A stretch of 64,000 bases of DNA, taken from contig DASTYI010000034.1 in NCBI GenBank assembly GCA_035765045.1, positions 19,967-83,966 on the forward strand. The letters are read 5' to 3'. A program made the translations under genes and the position numbers. The DNA is from Iamia sp035765045. Lineage in GTDB: Bacteria > Actinomycetota > Acidimicrobiia > Acidimicrobiales > Iamiaceae. Positions 43,711-52,400 of this stretch are shown piece after piece. How positions within the stretch are numbered: the first letter of the stretch is position 1; each line of letters starts with the position of its first letter. A model generated the notes under the pieces. That model was not told the DNA's origin. It was given only the letters and a program-made list of their open reading frames with translations, and ran no database searches.

Positions 43711-44688
43711 TCAGGCGGGGGTGAGCTCGGGCTCGGGGGCGGCGACCTCGGCCCGGGTGGGCGTGCCGGGCTCGGTCACGGCCCGCTCCGCCTCCTCGGC
43801 CTCGGCCCAGCGCTCGGCCAGCCGGCGCCCCGCCCGGCCGATCCGGTCGACCCGCTTCACCAGGCGGGCCCGGGCCTGCTCGGCCTCGGGGGTGAGGCCC
43901 TCGAGGGCCTCGATGTCCCAGTGCCGCAGCACGACGGGCACGAGGATCTGCTCGTGGTGGACCTGGAGGTCGTAGATGCCCGCCTTGGCGATGGCCAGGG
44001 CGTGGCTGGCGAAGTCGACGATGCCGGTGCCGGGCATCTCGAAGTCGGTGACCTGGCGCTCGACGGCCTCGACCACCGCCGAGGGGTCGATGGCGATGGC
44101 GGCGCTGACGAGGTCCCGGTACAGGAGGTGGTGGAGGTTCTCGTCGGCCCCGACCCGGGCCATCACGGCGTAGCCGGCGGGATCGTCGAGCAGCTTGCCG
44201 GTGGCCCGGTGGGCGATGCGGGTGGCCAGCTCCTGGAGGGCGACGTAGACGAGGCCGTCGACCGGGGTCGGGGGCTCGGGCACCACGCCGTGGGAGACCT
44301 GGAGCATGCGGGCCCGCTCGAGCGCCACCGGGTCGACCATCCGGGTGACGGTCAGGTAGTCGCGGATCACGATCGAGTGCCGGCCCTCCTCCGCCGTCCA
44401 CCGCCGGGCCCAGGTGCCCCAGGCCTCGCCGGCCCCGAACATCCGGTCGATGGTGTGGAAGTAGTACGGGAGGTTGTCCTCGGTCAGGAGGTTGACGAAC
44501 AGCGAGCTGCGGACGGCGTCGGGCAGCGGAGCCTCGTCGCTCGTCCAGTCGCTCCGGCCGGTGGCCTCGCCGGCCCGCTCCCACGGCACGAGCTCGTGGG
44601 GGAACCACTCCTTGGTCCGGGCCAGGTGCCGGTCGACCAGCTGCTCCAGCGTCGGGGTGAGCTCGGTCAGCAGGGCGGCGTCATCCAT
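43711..44688 (-). CDS. Acyl-[acyl-carrier-protein] desaturase
   Basis: The 325-residue protein has the two iron-binding helices of soluble acyl-ACP desaturases: WTAEEGRHS and DENLHH, plus the conserved LLTEDNLPYY. It inserts a double bond in saturated fatty acyl chains, using a di-iron centre and ferredoxin-like electron donors. The C-terminal 40 residues are a charged, Pro-rich tail. The gene appears to be transcribed from a leaderless promoter under a TetR-type operator (44695-44716), which suits lipid-responsive control. Confidence 0.88.
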   Translation of the reverse strand: MDDAALLTELTPTLEQLVDRHLARTKEWFPHELVPWERAGEATGRSDWTSDEAPLPDAVRSSLFVNLLTEDNLPYYFHTIDRMFGAGEAWGTWARRWTAEEGRHSIVIRDYLTVTRMVDPVALERARMLQVSHGVVPEPPTPVDGLVYVALQELATRIAHRATGKLLDDPAGYAVMARVGADENLHHLLYRDLVSAAIAIDPSAVVEAVERQVTDFEMPGTGIVDFASHALAIAKAGIYDLQVHHEQILVPVVLRHWDIEALEGLTPEAEQARARLVKRVDRIGRAGRRLAERWAEAEEAERAVTEPGTPTRAEVAAPEPELTPA

Positions 44689-44694
44689 CCCGAC

Positions 44695-44716
44695 ACCCTA
44701 CCTACCGGTCGGTAGG
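44695..44716 (-). promoter_or_regulatory. Leaderless promoter and TetR-type operator of the desaturase gene
   Basis: On the minus strand TAGGGT (44695-44700) ends 6 nt before the ATG, as for leaderless mRNAs. The overlapping palindrome TACCTACCGGTCGGTA (44699-44714, one mismatched pair; inner perfect arms CCTACCG/CGGTAGG at 44701-44716) has the size and symmetry of TetR operators. A repressor here would cover the -10 region. Confidence 0.55.
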
Positions 44717-44810
44717 GAGCGACAGGTGGGGTCGGTCACATCACCCCGGACGCGACGGAGGCGGCGCCCCGATGGGCGCCGCCTCCGATCGGCGTTCGTC
44801 GCGGGGACGC

Positions 44811-45167
44811 TCAGGCGTTCCGGCAGCCCCACGGCCGCCAGCTGCCGCCGGCGTCGTTGAAGATCTTCCGGGCGACCTTGGCGTTCACGTACGGGTCGTA
44901 GATCTGGTCCCACGAGTAGCCCATCCGCTCGACGGTGGGCTTGTGGACCGAGTTGATCTGGAACAGACCATGGTTGCCGCCCCCGGCGCTGACGGCGCGC
45001 GGGTTGAGGTCGGACTCGCAATCAGCCACCCGCACCGCCTTGGCGTGGTTGGCGTCTTCGGGGAAGCTCTCCTGGATCGCCATCCGGACCGTCGTCTGCT
45101 CGTCGCAGGCGCTGAGGCCGGCGACGAGACCGACCACCACGGCCAGGGAGAGGGCGAAGCGCTTCAC
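44811..45167 (-). CDS. Lysozyme-like (transglycosylase-type) lipoprotein
   Basis: The GTG at 45167 is chosen because AAGGAG lies 9 nt upstream. The 118-residue product has a lipoprotein signal (VKRFALSLAVVVGLVAGLSAC with the lipobox LSAC). A short lysozyme/SLT-like domain follows, with catalytic Glu in ADCESDLNP and the GGGNHGLFQIN block, ending in SWRPWGC. It would cleave peptidoglycan outside the membrane. It resembles actinobacterial cell-wall hydrolases under complex control; here a structured leader of about 130 nt precedes it. Confidence 0.8.
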   Translation of the reverse strand: MKRFALSLAVVVGLVAGLSACDEQTTVRMAIQESFPEDANHAKAVRVADCESDLNPRAVSAGGGNHGLFQINSVHKPTVERMGYSWDQIYDPYVNAKVARKIFNDAGGSWRPWGCRNA

Positions 45168-45243
45168 GTATGGGGACTCCTTGAGAGATCGGCCCGCCTG
45201 CTCCGGCCCGTCCCTGCGACACAGGACCCTGACGGGGAGAGCG

Positions 45244-45289
45244 GGGGAGCCCGGTCGAGCGACGGTGCTCGTTGGGGGGAGGGCTCCCC
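45244..45289 (-). ncRNA. Structured 5' leader of the lysozyme-like gene
   Basis: Between the inferred transcription start (about 45297) and the start codon (45167) the leader can form a strong hairpin. The outer stem GGGGAGCCC/GGGCTCCCC has 9 perfect pairs (45281-45289 with 45244-45252), and inside it is CGAGC/GCTCG. More GC-rich pairings follow downstream. Cell-wall hydrolase genes in actinobacteria often have c-di-AMP (ydaO) riboswitch leaders, but I cannot match the ydaO consensus with confidence. It is called only as a structured leader. Confidence 0.35.
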
Positions 45290-45303
45290 GGCGGCTGAGG
45301 TCG

Positions 45304-45350
45304 TCAAGATATGACGGACCGGTTACGAAACGCAAGATCACGTGTCGTGA
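45304..45350 (-). promoter_or_regulatory. Promoter and palindrome of the lysozyme-like gene
   Basis: On the minus strand there is a -35 box TTGCGT (45328-45333), an 18-nt spacer and a -10 box TATCTT (45304-45309). Directly upstream of the -35 box lies the perfect palindrome GATCACG-TGT-CGTGATC (45334-45350), well placed for an activator or repressor. The remaining gap up to 45496 shows nothing else. Confidence 0.5.
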
Positions 45351-45496
45351 TCGGCGTCACACAGCGCTCGGGCCGCCGCTCCCTCCCGGGCCGCCTTCGT
45401 CCTCGCCTTGCCCTCGCTGCGCGCCACCGCGCCGGGCGATCGGTCGCCCCTGATCCGCCACGATCGTCACATCCGCGTCACATCGGAGGCGGATGG

Positions 45497-46093
45497 TCAT
45501 CCGGCCGGCAGCACCTCGGTGCCGATGGCCAGCAGGCTGCCCACCCGCTCGGCCAGCGGGAGGGCAGCCCGGGCGCCGGGGGTGGCCGTCATCGGGGCGG
45601 TGGGGTCGATCAGGGCGACGACGACCTGCCCGGCGTCGGCGGGGGCCGGCGCGGCGGCGACGTCGGCCCCGAGGACCGAGCCGGTGGCCCGGCCGAGGAC
45701 GTCGGACAGCGTGGGCGCCGGGGCGGCCGAGGCCGCGGGGGCCGAGCGGTCGAGGGCGGCGGGCGCCCCCACCGCCAGCAGGCCGACCAGCAGGGCGGCG
45801 ACCGCTGCCAGCCGGGCGGGCCGGCCGTGGGCCGGGCCGACGCCGGTGGCCGACCGGGGACCCCCGGCGGGCCGGCGGCCGGGAGATGCCGCCGGCGCCG
45901 GTGCGCTGGGGGGTGAGGCCACCGACGTCGACACGGGCTCGGGGGCCGGGGTCGCGGTGGCGAGGGTCCTCCCGACGGCGAGGAGGGCGGGGGTCAGGAG
46001 GGGGATGTCGTCGAGGGTGGGGGGTTCGGCGTGGAGGAGGCGGCGACCCGCCGGGCTCGACGGGCGCGCCCAGGGGGACGAGGTGGTGGGCAC
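45497..46093 (-). CDS. Hypothetical single-pass membrane protein
   Basis: The 198-residue protein has an N-terminal part with DIPLLTPALLAVGRTLA, a Pro/Ala-rich linker, one transmembrane helix (LAAVAALLVGLLAVGAPAAL, about residues 95-114) and an outer part ending VGSLLAIGTEVLPAG. No family is recognised. The frame has typical host codon use. It follows an XRE regulator gene on the same strand by 56 bp. Confidence 0.5.
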   Translation of the reverse strand: MPTTSSPWARPSSPAGRRLLHAEPPTLDDIPLLTPALLAVGRTLATATPAPEPVSTSVASPPSAPAPAASPGRRPAGGPRSATGVGPAHGRPARLAAVAALLVGLLAVGAPAALDRSAPAASAAPAPTLSDVLGRATGSVLGADVAAAPAPADAGQVVVALIDPTAPMTATPGARAALPLAERVGSLLAIGTEVLPAG

Positions 46094-46149
46094 GGCACCG
46101 TTGTCCCACCGGGCGCTTGGAGGACGGTTGGAGGGCGCTGGAGCGTGGC

Positions 46150-46467
46150 TCAGGCCTCCTTGGGGGGCGGGACGGGCTCGATGGGGATGACGTCGCAGAG
46201 GACGTCGAGCGGGACCTCGAAGAAGGCGGCCAGCCGCTGGCCCACGGCGAGCGACGGCTGCCGGCGCCCGGCCTCGAGGTCGCCGTAGTGACCGTGGGAG
46301 ATGCCCACGTGCGCCGCCACCTGCCGCTGGGTGAGGGTGCGACCCGGACGGCCCTTCTCGTCGGGACGGCCGGTGCGGAGGGCGATCAGGTGCTCACGAT
46401 CACGGAGGCGGATCTGCACCAGCTCGCCCTCGGCCGTCCGGCGACGGGAGGTTGACTTCATGGGCAT
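46150..46467 (-). CDS. XRE-family transcriptional regulator
   Basis: The protein of about 105 residues has an XRE helix-turn-helix: LTQRQVAAHVGISHGHYGDLE, continuing through GRRQPSLAVGQRLAAFFEV. The ATG at 46467 is chosen because a promoter -10 box ends 7 nt before it and no ribosome site exists, which indicates a leaderless mRNA. It could control the membrane-protein gene that follows it. Confidence 0.75.
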   Translation of the reverse strand: MPMKSTSRRRTAEGELVQIRLRDREHLIALRTGRPDEKGRPGRTLTQRQVAAHVGISHGHYGDLEAGRRQPSLAVGQRLAAFFEVPLDVLCDVIPIEPVPPPKEA

Positions 46468-46474
46468 GTATGCC

Positions 46475-46504
46475 ACAATAGTTAGGTGCACGGACTGTCG
46501 TCAA
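46475..46504 (-). promoter_or_regulatory. Strong leaderless promoter of the XRE regulator gene
   Basis: On the minus strand -35 TTGACG (46499-46504), an 18-nt spacer and -10 TATTGT (46475-46480) are followed by 7 nt and the ATG. This is close to the best consensus seen anywhere in the window. Confidence 0.65.
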
Positions 46505-46633
46505 GTGGCTTGACGCCCTCTTGGTGTGGGATCGACTGAGGATGCCGGCTGGGGCTGCCGCACGCAGGTCAGGGCCACAACCGCTGGTCGTGGCCATGCC
46601 CCTTCACTGGAAGAGGGCCAGGTGAGAGCGTGT

Positions 46634-46647
46634 TGCGTGCGCACGCA
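46634..46647. promoter_or_regulatory. Palindrome TGCGTGCGCACGCA before the XRE-ImmA pair
   Basis: A perfect 14-bp palindrome ends 9 nt before the ATG at 46657. It is a likely operator for the XRE regulator encoded right after it. Confidence 0.5.
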
Positions 46648-46656
46648 GATTGCTGC

Positions 46657-47100
46657 ATGGTCGCCCCCGTGAGCGCTGATCCCGTCGCCTTCGGGCGCCG
46701 TCTGGCCGAGCTGCGGAAGGCCGCGGGGCTGATCCCCGCCCAAGCGGCCCGGCGGGCCGGCGTCACCGCCGCGTACTGGTCGGTGATCGAGGGCGCCGTC
46801 CCCCAAGGCCGCAACAAGCGGGCCTCGCTGCCCCGCGTCCCGGTGGTGCGCGCCCTCGCCGACGCCGTCGACGCCGACAAGGCCGAGCTGCTCGAGCTGG
46901 CCGGCTACCCCGACGACGCCGACCTCGAGCGGGCCCGCGTGGCCCGGTTGAGCGGCGGCATCAAGATGTCGGCCTCGGGCATCGACCTGGAGGAGCTCCG
47001 GCTCGCCGACCCCGAGGCCTACGCCAACCTCGAGGCCCAGGCCCGCTTCTTCCTCGATCGCGCCCGCCGGGCCCGCGAGCGCACCGGCGAGGCGGGCTGA
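46657..47100 (+). CDS. XRE-family regulator paired with ImmA/IrrE peptidase
   Basis: The protein of about 147 residues starts with an XRE domain (FGRRLAELRKAAGLIPAQAA, then RRAGVTAAYWSVIEG) and ends in a charged helical tail. It sits 2 bp upstream of a metallopeptidase gene. In such pairs the peptidase cleaves the repressor upon stress and so induces the target genes. The start at 46657 is a best guess; a GTG at 46669 is possible. Confidence 0.75.
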   Translation: MVAPVSADPVAFGRRLAELRKAAGLIPAQAARRAGVTAAYWSVIEGAVPQGRNKRASLPRVPVVRALADAVDADKAELLELAGYPDDADLERARVARLSGGIKMSASGIDLEELRLADPEAYANLEAQARFFLDRARRARERTGEAG

Positions 47101-47102
47101 CC

Positions 47103-47567
47103 GTGGACCTGGGGGCCAGCACCGCCGCCCGCCGGCTGTGGCGTGAGGCCCGGTCGCGCCCCAACCTCGACGTCGTCGTCACCGACCTCCCCGCCGGGAT
47201 GCGGGCCCTCCACGTCGTCGGCGACGACGACTTCCGCTGCATCCTGATCTCCGCCGCCCTGAGCCCCGAGGAGAAGGTGGCGGCGCTGGCCCACGAGCTG
47301 GCCCACGACGACTGCGAGGGCGGCTGCCACCACCCGGGCCTGCCCGAGCCGCTGCGGGCCGTCGTCGCCCGGGACGAGGCCCGCGTCGACCGGGTCGCCG
47401 CCGATCGGATCCTCCCGCTCCACTGGCTCTCGACCTGGGTCGTCCACCAGGTCGACAACGACCGCCCGGTCACCGCCGCCGGGGCGGCCGAGGAGCTGGG
47501 CGTGGCCGTCTGGGTCGCCGAGCTCCAGCTCCGCCGGCTCGAGGACCGCAACCGCCGCAGCGCCTGA
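47103..47567 (+). CDS. ImmA/IrrE-type metallopeptidase
   Basis: The 154-residue protein has the zinc-peptidase motif ALAHELAHDD (HExxH) at about residues 60-69, and RDEARVDRVAADRILP downstream supplies the third ligand region, as in ImmA/IrrE. It begins 2 bp after the XRE gene stop, so the two form a regulator-protease switch of the ImmR-ImmA kind. The target genes are unknown. Confidence 0.8.
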   Translation: MDLGASTAARRLWREARSRPNLDVVVTDLPAGMRALHVVGDDDFRCILISAALSPEEKVAALAHELAHDDCEGGCHHPGLPEPLRAVVARDEARVDRVAADRILPLHWLSTWVVHQVDNDRPVTAAGAAEELGVAVWVAELQLRRLEDRNRRSA

Positions 47568-47582
47568 GCGCCCGAGCGCGGA

Positions 47583-47609
47583 GAAGCCCCAGGCAGGGCC
47601 TGGGGCTTC
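47583..47609. terminator. Bidirectional terminator hairpin
   Basis: GAAGCCCCAGG and CCTGGGGCTTC form a perfect 11-bp stem around a 5-nt loop. It lies between the convergent peptidase gene (plus) and tRNA-Ser (minus), and can stop transcription from both sides. Confidence 0.75.
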
Positions 47610-47610
47610 G

Positions 47611-47702
47611 TGGCGGAGAGGGTGGGATTTGAACCCACGGTGGGTGTGACCCCACACCTCCTTAGCAGGGAGGCCCGATCGGCCTGACTCCGGCACCTCT
47701 CC
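47611..47702 (-). tRNA. tRNA-Ser (anticodon GCT)
   Basis: The minus-strand sequence begins GGAGAGGTGCCGGAG, has an anticodon loop CTGCTAA with GCT, a long variable arm typical of serine tRNA, a T arm with GGTTCAAATCC and an encoded CCA end. The acceptor stem GGAGAGG pairs with CCTCTCC. Confidence 0.95.
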
Positions 47703-47912
47703 GAGGTGTGTCGACTGTACAGGGCGGGCGCAGGCCGAGTGGAGGCCGGGCCTCAAGTGCCGCTCAAGGAGCCCACAAGCGCGCCGGGCGATGGTGTCGG
47801 CATCCCACCGGGGCGGCCGGCATCCCCCTGCCGGTCGCCCCTCGACATCTCCCCGAACGGGGCCGTCGACTCCACCGACCGCCTCGCCCACACCACCACA
47901 ACGGAGCCCACC

Positions 47913-48563
47913 ATGACCCAGACCCGCACCCGCACCGCCGGACGCATCGCCCTGGCGACGATGCTCAGCGCCGGCCTCCTCCTCGCCGCCTGCGGCGACG
48001 ATGACGACGACGCCACCGCCGAGGACACCTCGGAGGAGACGACCGAGGCGACCGAGGAGACCACCGACAGCACCGAGGCCTCGCCCCTCGACGACGCCTC
48101 CGGTGGCGGCGTGGAGGACGGCGTCCTCACCGTCGAGCTGGTCGACTACGGCTTCGAGGGCCTGCCCGAGTCGGTGCCCGCCGGCACCCAGCTGGCCGTC
48201 GAGAACAGCTCGACCGCCGAGTTCCACGAGCTGGTCGCCTTCAAGCTCCCCGAGGGCGAGACCCGCACCGCCGAGGAGATCGTCGCCCTCTCCGAGGAGG
48301 AGCAGGGCGCCATCTTCGCCGGCCCGCCGGCCGCCGTCCTCCTGGCCGGCCCCAACGGCGGCGAGCAGGTGACCGCCGTCGGCGACGGCACCCTGAGCGA
48401 GCCCGGCAGCTACGTGCTGTTCTGCGCCATCCCCGTCGGCGCCGATCCCGAGGTCTACGCCCAGGCCGCCGAGAACCCCGACGCCGGCCCCCCGCCCGCC
48501 GACCCCGACGCCGGCCCGCCCCACTTCACCGAGGGCATGTACGCCGATCTCGTCGTCGAGTAG
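47913..48563 (+). CDS. Cupredoxin-like lipoprotein
   Basis: The ATG at 47913 has GGAG 6 nt upstream. The 216-residue product has a lipoprotein signal ending LLLAAC, then a low-complexity Asp/Glu/Thr linker and a beta-rich domain. That domain has EFHELVAFKLP and GSYVLFCAIPVGAD, which resemble the His and Cys copper-ligand regions of plastocyanin-like proteins. A second conserved His before the end (PHFTEGMYADLVVE) fits too. It is probably an exported copper or electron-carrier protein, with the fold inferred from motifs. The longer frame upstream to 47706 is unlikely to be used. Confidence 0.6.
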   Translation: MTQTRTRTAGRIALATMLSAGLLLAACGDDDDDATAEDTSEETTEATEETTDSTEASPLDDASGGGVEDGVLTVELVDYGFEGLPESVPAGTQLAVENSSTAEFHELVAFKLPEGETRTAEEIVALSEEEQGAIFAGPPAAVLLAGPNGGEQVTAVGDGTLSEPGSYVLFCAIPVGADPEVYAQAAENPDAGPPPADPDAGPPHFTEGMYADLVVE

Positions 48564-48591
48564 CCCGCACGCCCGACGACGCCCCCCGACC

Positions 48592-49395
48592 GTGCTCCCC
48601 ACTCCCCCCTCGTCACCCGTCTCCCCCCTCCCGCCCGGGGAGCCAGCGGCGACGACCGGGAGCACGGTCGGCGAGGCCTTCGCCATCGCCCCGGACACCT
48701 ACGTGGTGCCGGGGTGGTGGCCGTTCCCGGGGGCCGGGCGGGGACTCCCGCTCGGGACCCTGGTGGTCCGGGGTCGCGCCACCGCCGTCGTCGACAGCGC
48801 CCCGGCGCTGCTCGAGGACGACTGGTTGGCCGCGGTCCTGGCCCTCGTCGACCCGGACGAGGTGCGCTGGATCGTGGCCACCGCCCCCGACGGGGTGCGG
48901 GCCGGCTGCATCGGCGCCCTCCACGCCCTCGCCCCCCGGGCCACGGTGGTGGTGCCCGGCAGCGGGTGCACCCAGGTCGACCTGGGCGGGGGCCAGGTGG
49001 TGCTGATCCACGAGGCGCCACCGGCCCCGCCCCCGGACCCCGTCGGCCCGTGCCCGGTCCCCGGCCAGCTGGTGGTCGAGGTGCCGGAGCGCGGGCTGCT
49101 GTGGACCGACCTGGTCGGCGGACCCCTCGCCCGGCCCGCCCGTGACGTGACGACCGTGGCCGACGACGACCTCGTCGCCGCCCTGGCCCAGCGGCCCCGG
49201 CGGCTGGTTGCCGACGAGGTGGCCCGCACCGCCGCCCTCGGGCTCCGGGTGCTCGGCTCGCCGATCGGGCCGATCGCCCGGGGCGCCGGCCTCGATCGGG
49301 TCCTCGCCCTGGCCGCCCGGGCCGAGGCGGGCCGCACCGGGCCCGACCCGACGCTCGCCGCCCTCCTCGACCCGACGATCCGCGCCCCGTCCTGA
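48592..49395 (+). CDS. Degenerate metallo-beta-lactamase-fold protein
   Basis: The 267-residue protein follows the pattern of MBL-fold di-iron flavoprotein-like domains (DTYVVPGWWPFPG, TLVVRGRATAVVDSAPALL). Where the metal ligands HxHxDH are expected it reads IVATAPDGVRAGCIGALHAL, so the site looks lost. It may be a non-catalytic member or have other activity. It starts 28 bp after the cupredoxin-like gene and could be co-transcribed. Confidence 0.5.
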   Translation: MLPTPPSSPVSPLPPGEPAATTGSTVGEAFAIAPDTYVVPGWWPFPGAGRGLPLGTLVVRGRATAVVDSAPALLEDDWLAAVLALVDPDEVRWIVATAPDGVRAGCIGALHALAPRATVVVPGSGCTQVDLGGGQVVLIHEAPPAPPPDPVGPCPVPGQLVVEVPERGLLWTDLVGGPLARPARDVTTVADDDLVAALAQRPRRLVADEVARTAALGLRVLGSPIGPIARGAGLDRVLALAARAEAGRTGPDPTLAALLDPTIRAPS

Positions 49396-49413
49396 CCGGC
49401 GACAGCCGACTTT

Positions 49414-49461
49414 CGCGACCCCTGGCCCACAAGAACGGGGTCCTGTGGGCCAGGGGTCGCG
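49414..49461. repeat. Long perfect inverted repeat (18-bp stem)
   Basis: CGCGACCCCTGGCCCACA pairs perfectly with its complement across a 12-nt loop (AGAACGGGGTCC). It lies after the MBL-like gene and 24 nt before the SARP gene. It can end transcription of the former, but it is unusually long and clean for a terminator and may belong to a dispersed palindromic element. Confidence 0.6.
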
Positions 49462-49485
49462 GTTCGGGCAGTACGGTCGGCGCCG

Positions 49486-52400
49486 ATGGGGAGCCCGCCG
49501 ATCGCCCTGCGCCTCCTCGGCCCGGTCGAGGTGGACGTGGGCGGCGAGCCCCTCGGATTGCGGGCCCGGCTGCCCCGCCACCTGCTGGTCGCCCTCGCCC
49601 TCCAGCCCGGCCGGGTCGTCGGCACCGACGCCCTGGTCACCGCGCTGTGGGGCGACGCACCGCCCGACAGCGCCCTCGGCACCCTCCAGTCCTACGTCTC
49701 GACGCTGCGACGGGCGCTCGGCGACCGGGACCGCACCCAACCGGTGCTCGACCGCCGGGGCGACGGCTACGTCCTGGTCGTCCCGCCCGACGCCGTCGAC
49801 ACCGTCCGCTTCGAGCAGCTGGCCGGCGCCGCCCGCCGGGCCGAGCCGGCCGAGGCCCACGAGCTGCTGGTCGAGGCGCTGGCCCTGTGGCGGGGCCCGG
49901 CGCTGGCCGACGTGGCCAGCGAGCCCTTCGCCCGCGCCGCCGCGGCCCGCCTCGACGAGCTGCGGGTGTCCGCCGAGGCGGCCCGCATCGACGCCGGGCT
50001 GGCGCTCGGCCGCCACGCCGAGCTGGTGCCCGAGATCGAGGCGCTGGTGGCCGCCCACCCGCTGCGCGAGGGCCTCACCGCCCAGCTGATGGTGGCGCTG
50101 TACCGGTCGGGGCGCCAGGCCGACGCCCTGCGGGCCTTCGAGCGCACCCGCACCGCCCTCCTGGAGGAGCTGGGGATCAGCCCATCGGCCGAACTGGTCG
50201 CCCTGGAGGGGGCGGTGCTGCGCCAGGAGGTCGACGCCGCCCCGTCCGGGCCGGCGCCCGCCGGGTCCACGGCGCGCGAGCCGGGCGACCCGCGCGGTCC
50301 CGGTGCCCCGGCGCCCCGGCCGGACCTGCCCGCCGCCGTGGCCGCGTCGCGCCGGGTCGACAGCCCGTTCGTGGGCCGGGCGTCGGAGCTCGATCGGCTG
50401 GAGGTGGCGTGGACCGACCGCCACCGGGGCCGGCGGGTCCTCGCCGTCAGCGGCGACCCCGGCATCGGCAAGACCCGGCTGGTCGCCGAGGTCGCCGCCC
50501 GCGTCCACGCCCGCGGCGGCATCGTCCTCTGGGGGGCGAGCACCGCCGACGCCGGCTCCGCCTACCGGCCCTTCGTCGAGGCCCTCCGGCCGCTCGGAGC
50601 CCGGGCCGCCGGCACCGCCCCGTCCGGCCCCGGCGGCGCCGCCCTGGCCCGCCTGCTGCCCGAGCTCCTGCCCGAGGGCGTGACCGTCCCGACCGGCGGC
50701 ACCGGCGACGATCGCGGTCCGCTGTTCGACGCCGTCACCGACCTCCTGGCCCGGGCCACCGACGGCACCCCGACCCTCGTCGTGATCGACGACCTCCAAT
50801 GGGCCGATCCCGCCTCCTGCGCCCTGCTCGTCCACCTGGCCCGGGCCCCCGAGCTGGCCCACGTCCGCCTCGCCGTCACCTACCGCACGGCCGAGGCCGC
50901 CCTCCCCCCTCCGGCGGCCCGGGCCCTGGCCGACCTGCGCCGGCACCGCCTGGTCGAGCAGCTCCCGCTGGCCGGCCTCGACGACGACGCCACCGCCGCC
51001 CTGGTGGCCGCCCTCGCCGGCGACCGCCGGGCCGAGGTCGGCGACGACCTCCACGAGCGCACCGAGGGCAACCCCTTCTTCGTCGAGGAGCTGGTCGCCC
51101 ACGGCCTGAGCAGCGCCGCCGGGCTGCCGGTGGCGGTGGTCGACGTGGTCGAGAGCCGGCTGGCCGCCCTCGACCCCGAGCACCGCCGGATCCTCGCCGC
51201 CGCCGCCGTGCTGGGCCGCTCGTTCTCGACCGACCTCCTCGCCCCGACGCTGGGCTGCGACGTGCCCGACCTGCTCGACGCCATCGACGCCGCCGTCGAG
51301 GCCCACCTCGTGGTCGAGGACGCGCCCCCGGTCGGGCGGTTCGCCTTCGCCCACGCCCTGATCCGCGACGGGCTGATCGAGGGGATGACCGCCCTGCGTC
51401 GGGGCCACCTCCACCTCGCCGCCTCCGACGCCATCCGCACCCTCGGGCCCCCCGACGACCTGCTGGCCGAGCGGGCCCACCACCTCGTCGCCGCCGGCGA
51501 CCTGGCCGACACCGAGTGCACCGTCCTGGCCCTCCACGACTCGGCCCGCCGCGCCCTGGCCGTCGCCGCCTACGACGACGCCGAGGCCGAGTGCCGCCTG
51601 GCCCTCGACCGGGTCGACCTCGCCGCCGCCACCCCCGAGGCCACCGACGTCCTGCTCACCCTGGCCGAGGTCCGCACCGCCCTGGGCGACGCCGACGGCG
51701 CCCGCCAGGTGTACCGGTGGGCGGCCGACGCGGCGCGGGCCCAGGGCGACGGGTCCCGGCTCGGGCTGGCCGCCGCCGGGCTCGGGGCCGGCTCGGGGGT
51801 CGGGGTGCCGATGCGGCTGATGGTCGTCGACCGCGAGCGGGTCGAGTGGCTGGAGACGGCGCTGGCCCTGCTGGAGGGGGTCGAGGAGCCCGCCACCAGC
51901 GGGCCGGCGGCCGGGGTCCCGATCGAGGCCCTCCGCACCCGGCTCCTGTCCCACCTGGCCGTCGCCGTCTACGACGACGACCTGCACCGGGCCGTCGCCA
52001 TCAGCAAGCAGGCCCTCGCCGACGCCGAGGCGCTGCCCGACCCCACCTACCGCTCGGCCGCCCTGATCGCCCGGCGCATGGCGCTGTGGTGCCCCGACTC
52101 CGACATCGCCGAGCGGGTCGCGGTCGGCGCCGCGGCCGTGCGGACCGCCGACGAGGGCGGCGACCTGCTCTACCGGATCGTCGCCCGGCTGGGGCACCTC
52201 GCCGACCTGATGGAGGCGGCCGACCTCGACCGCTTCGACGCCGTGCTGGCCGAGGCCGACGACCTCTGCCGCCCGCTCCACCAGGCCCGCTGGGACTGGC
52301 TGTGCGACATGTCGGGCGTGTCCGGGCTCCTCCTCCGGGGGCGCTACGCCGAGGCCGACGAGGTCATCACCACGGCGGTCGCCGGGGTCGGCGAGGCCCA

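Noticed and set aside
45168..45300. c-di-AMP (ydaO) riboswitch
   Set aside because: The context fits, but I cannot align the conserved ydaO core, so it is reported only as a structured leader.
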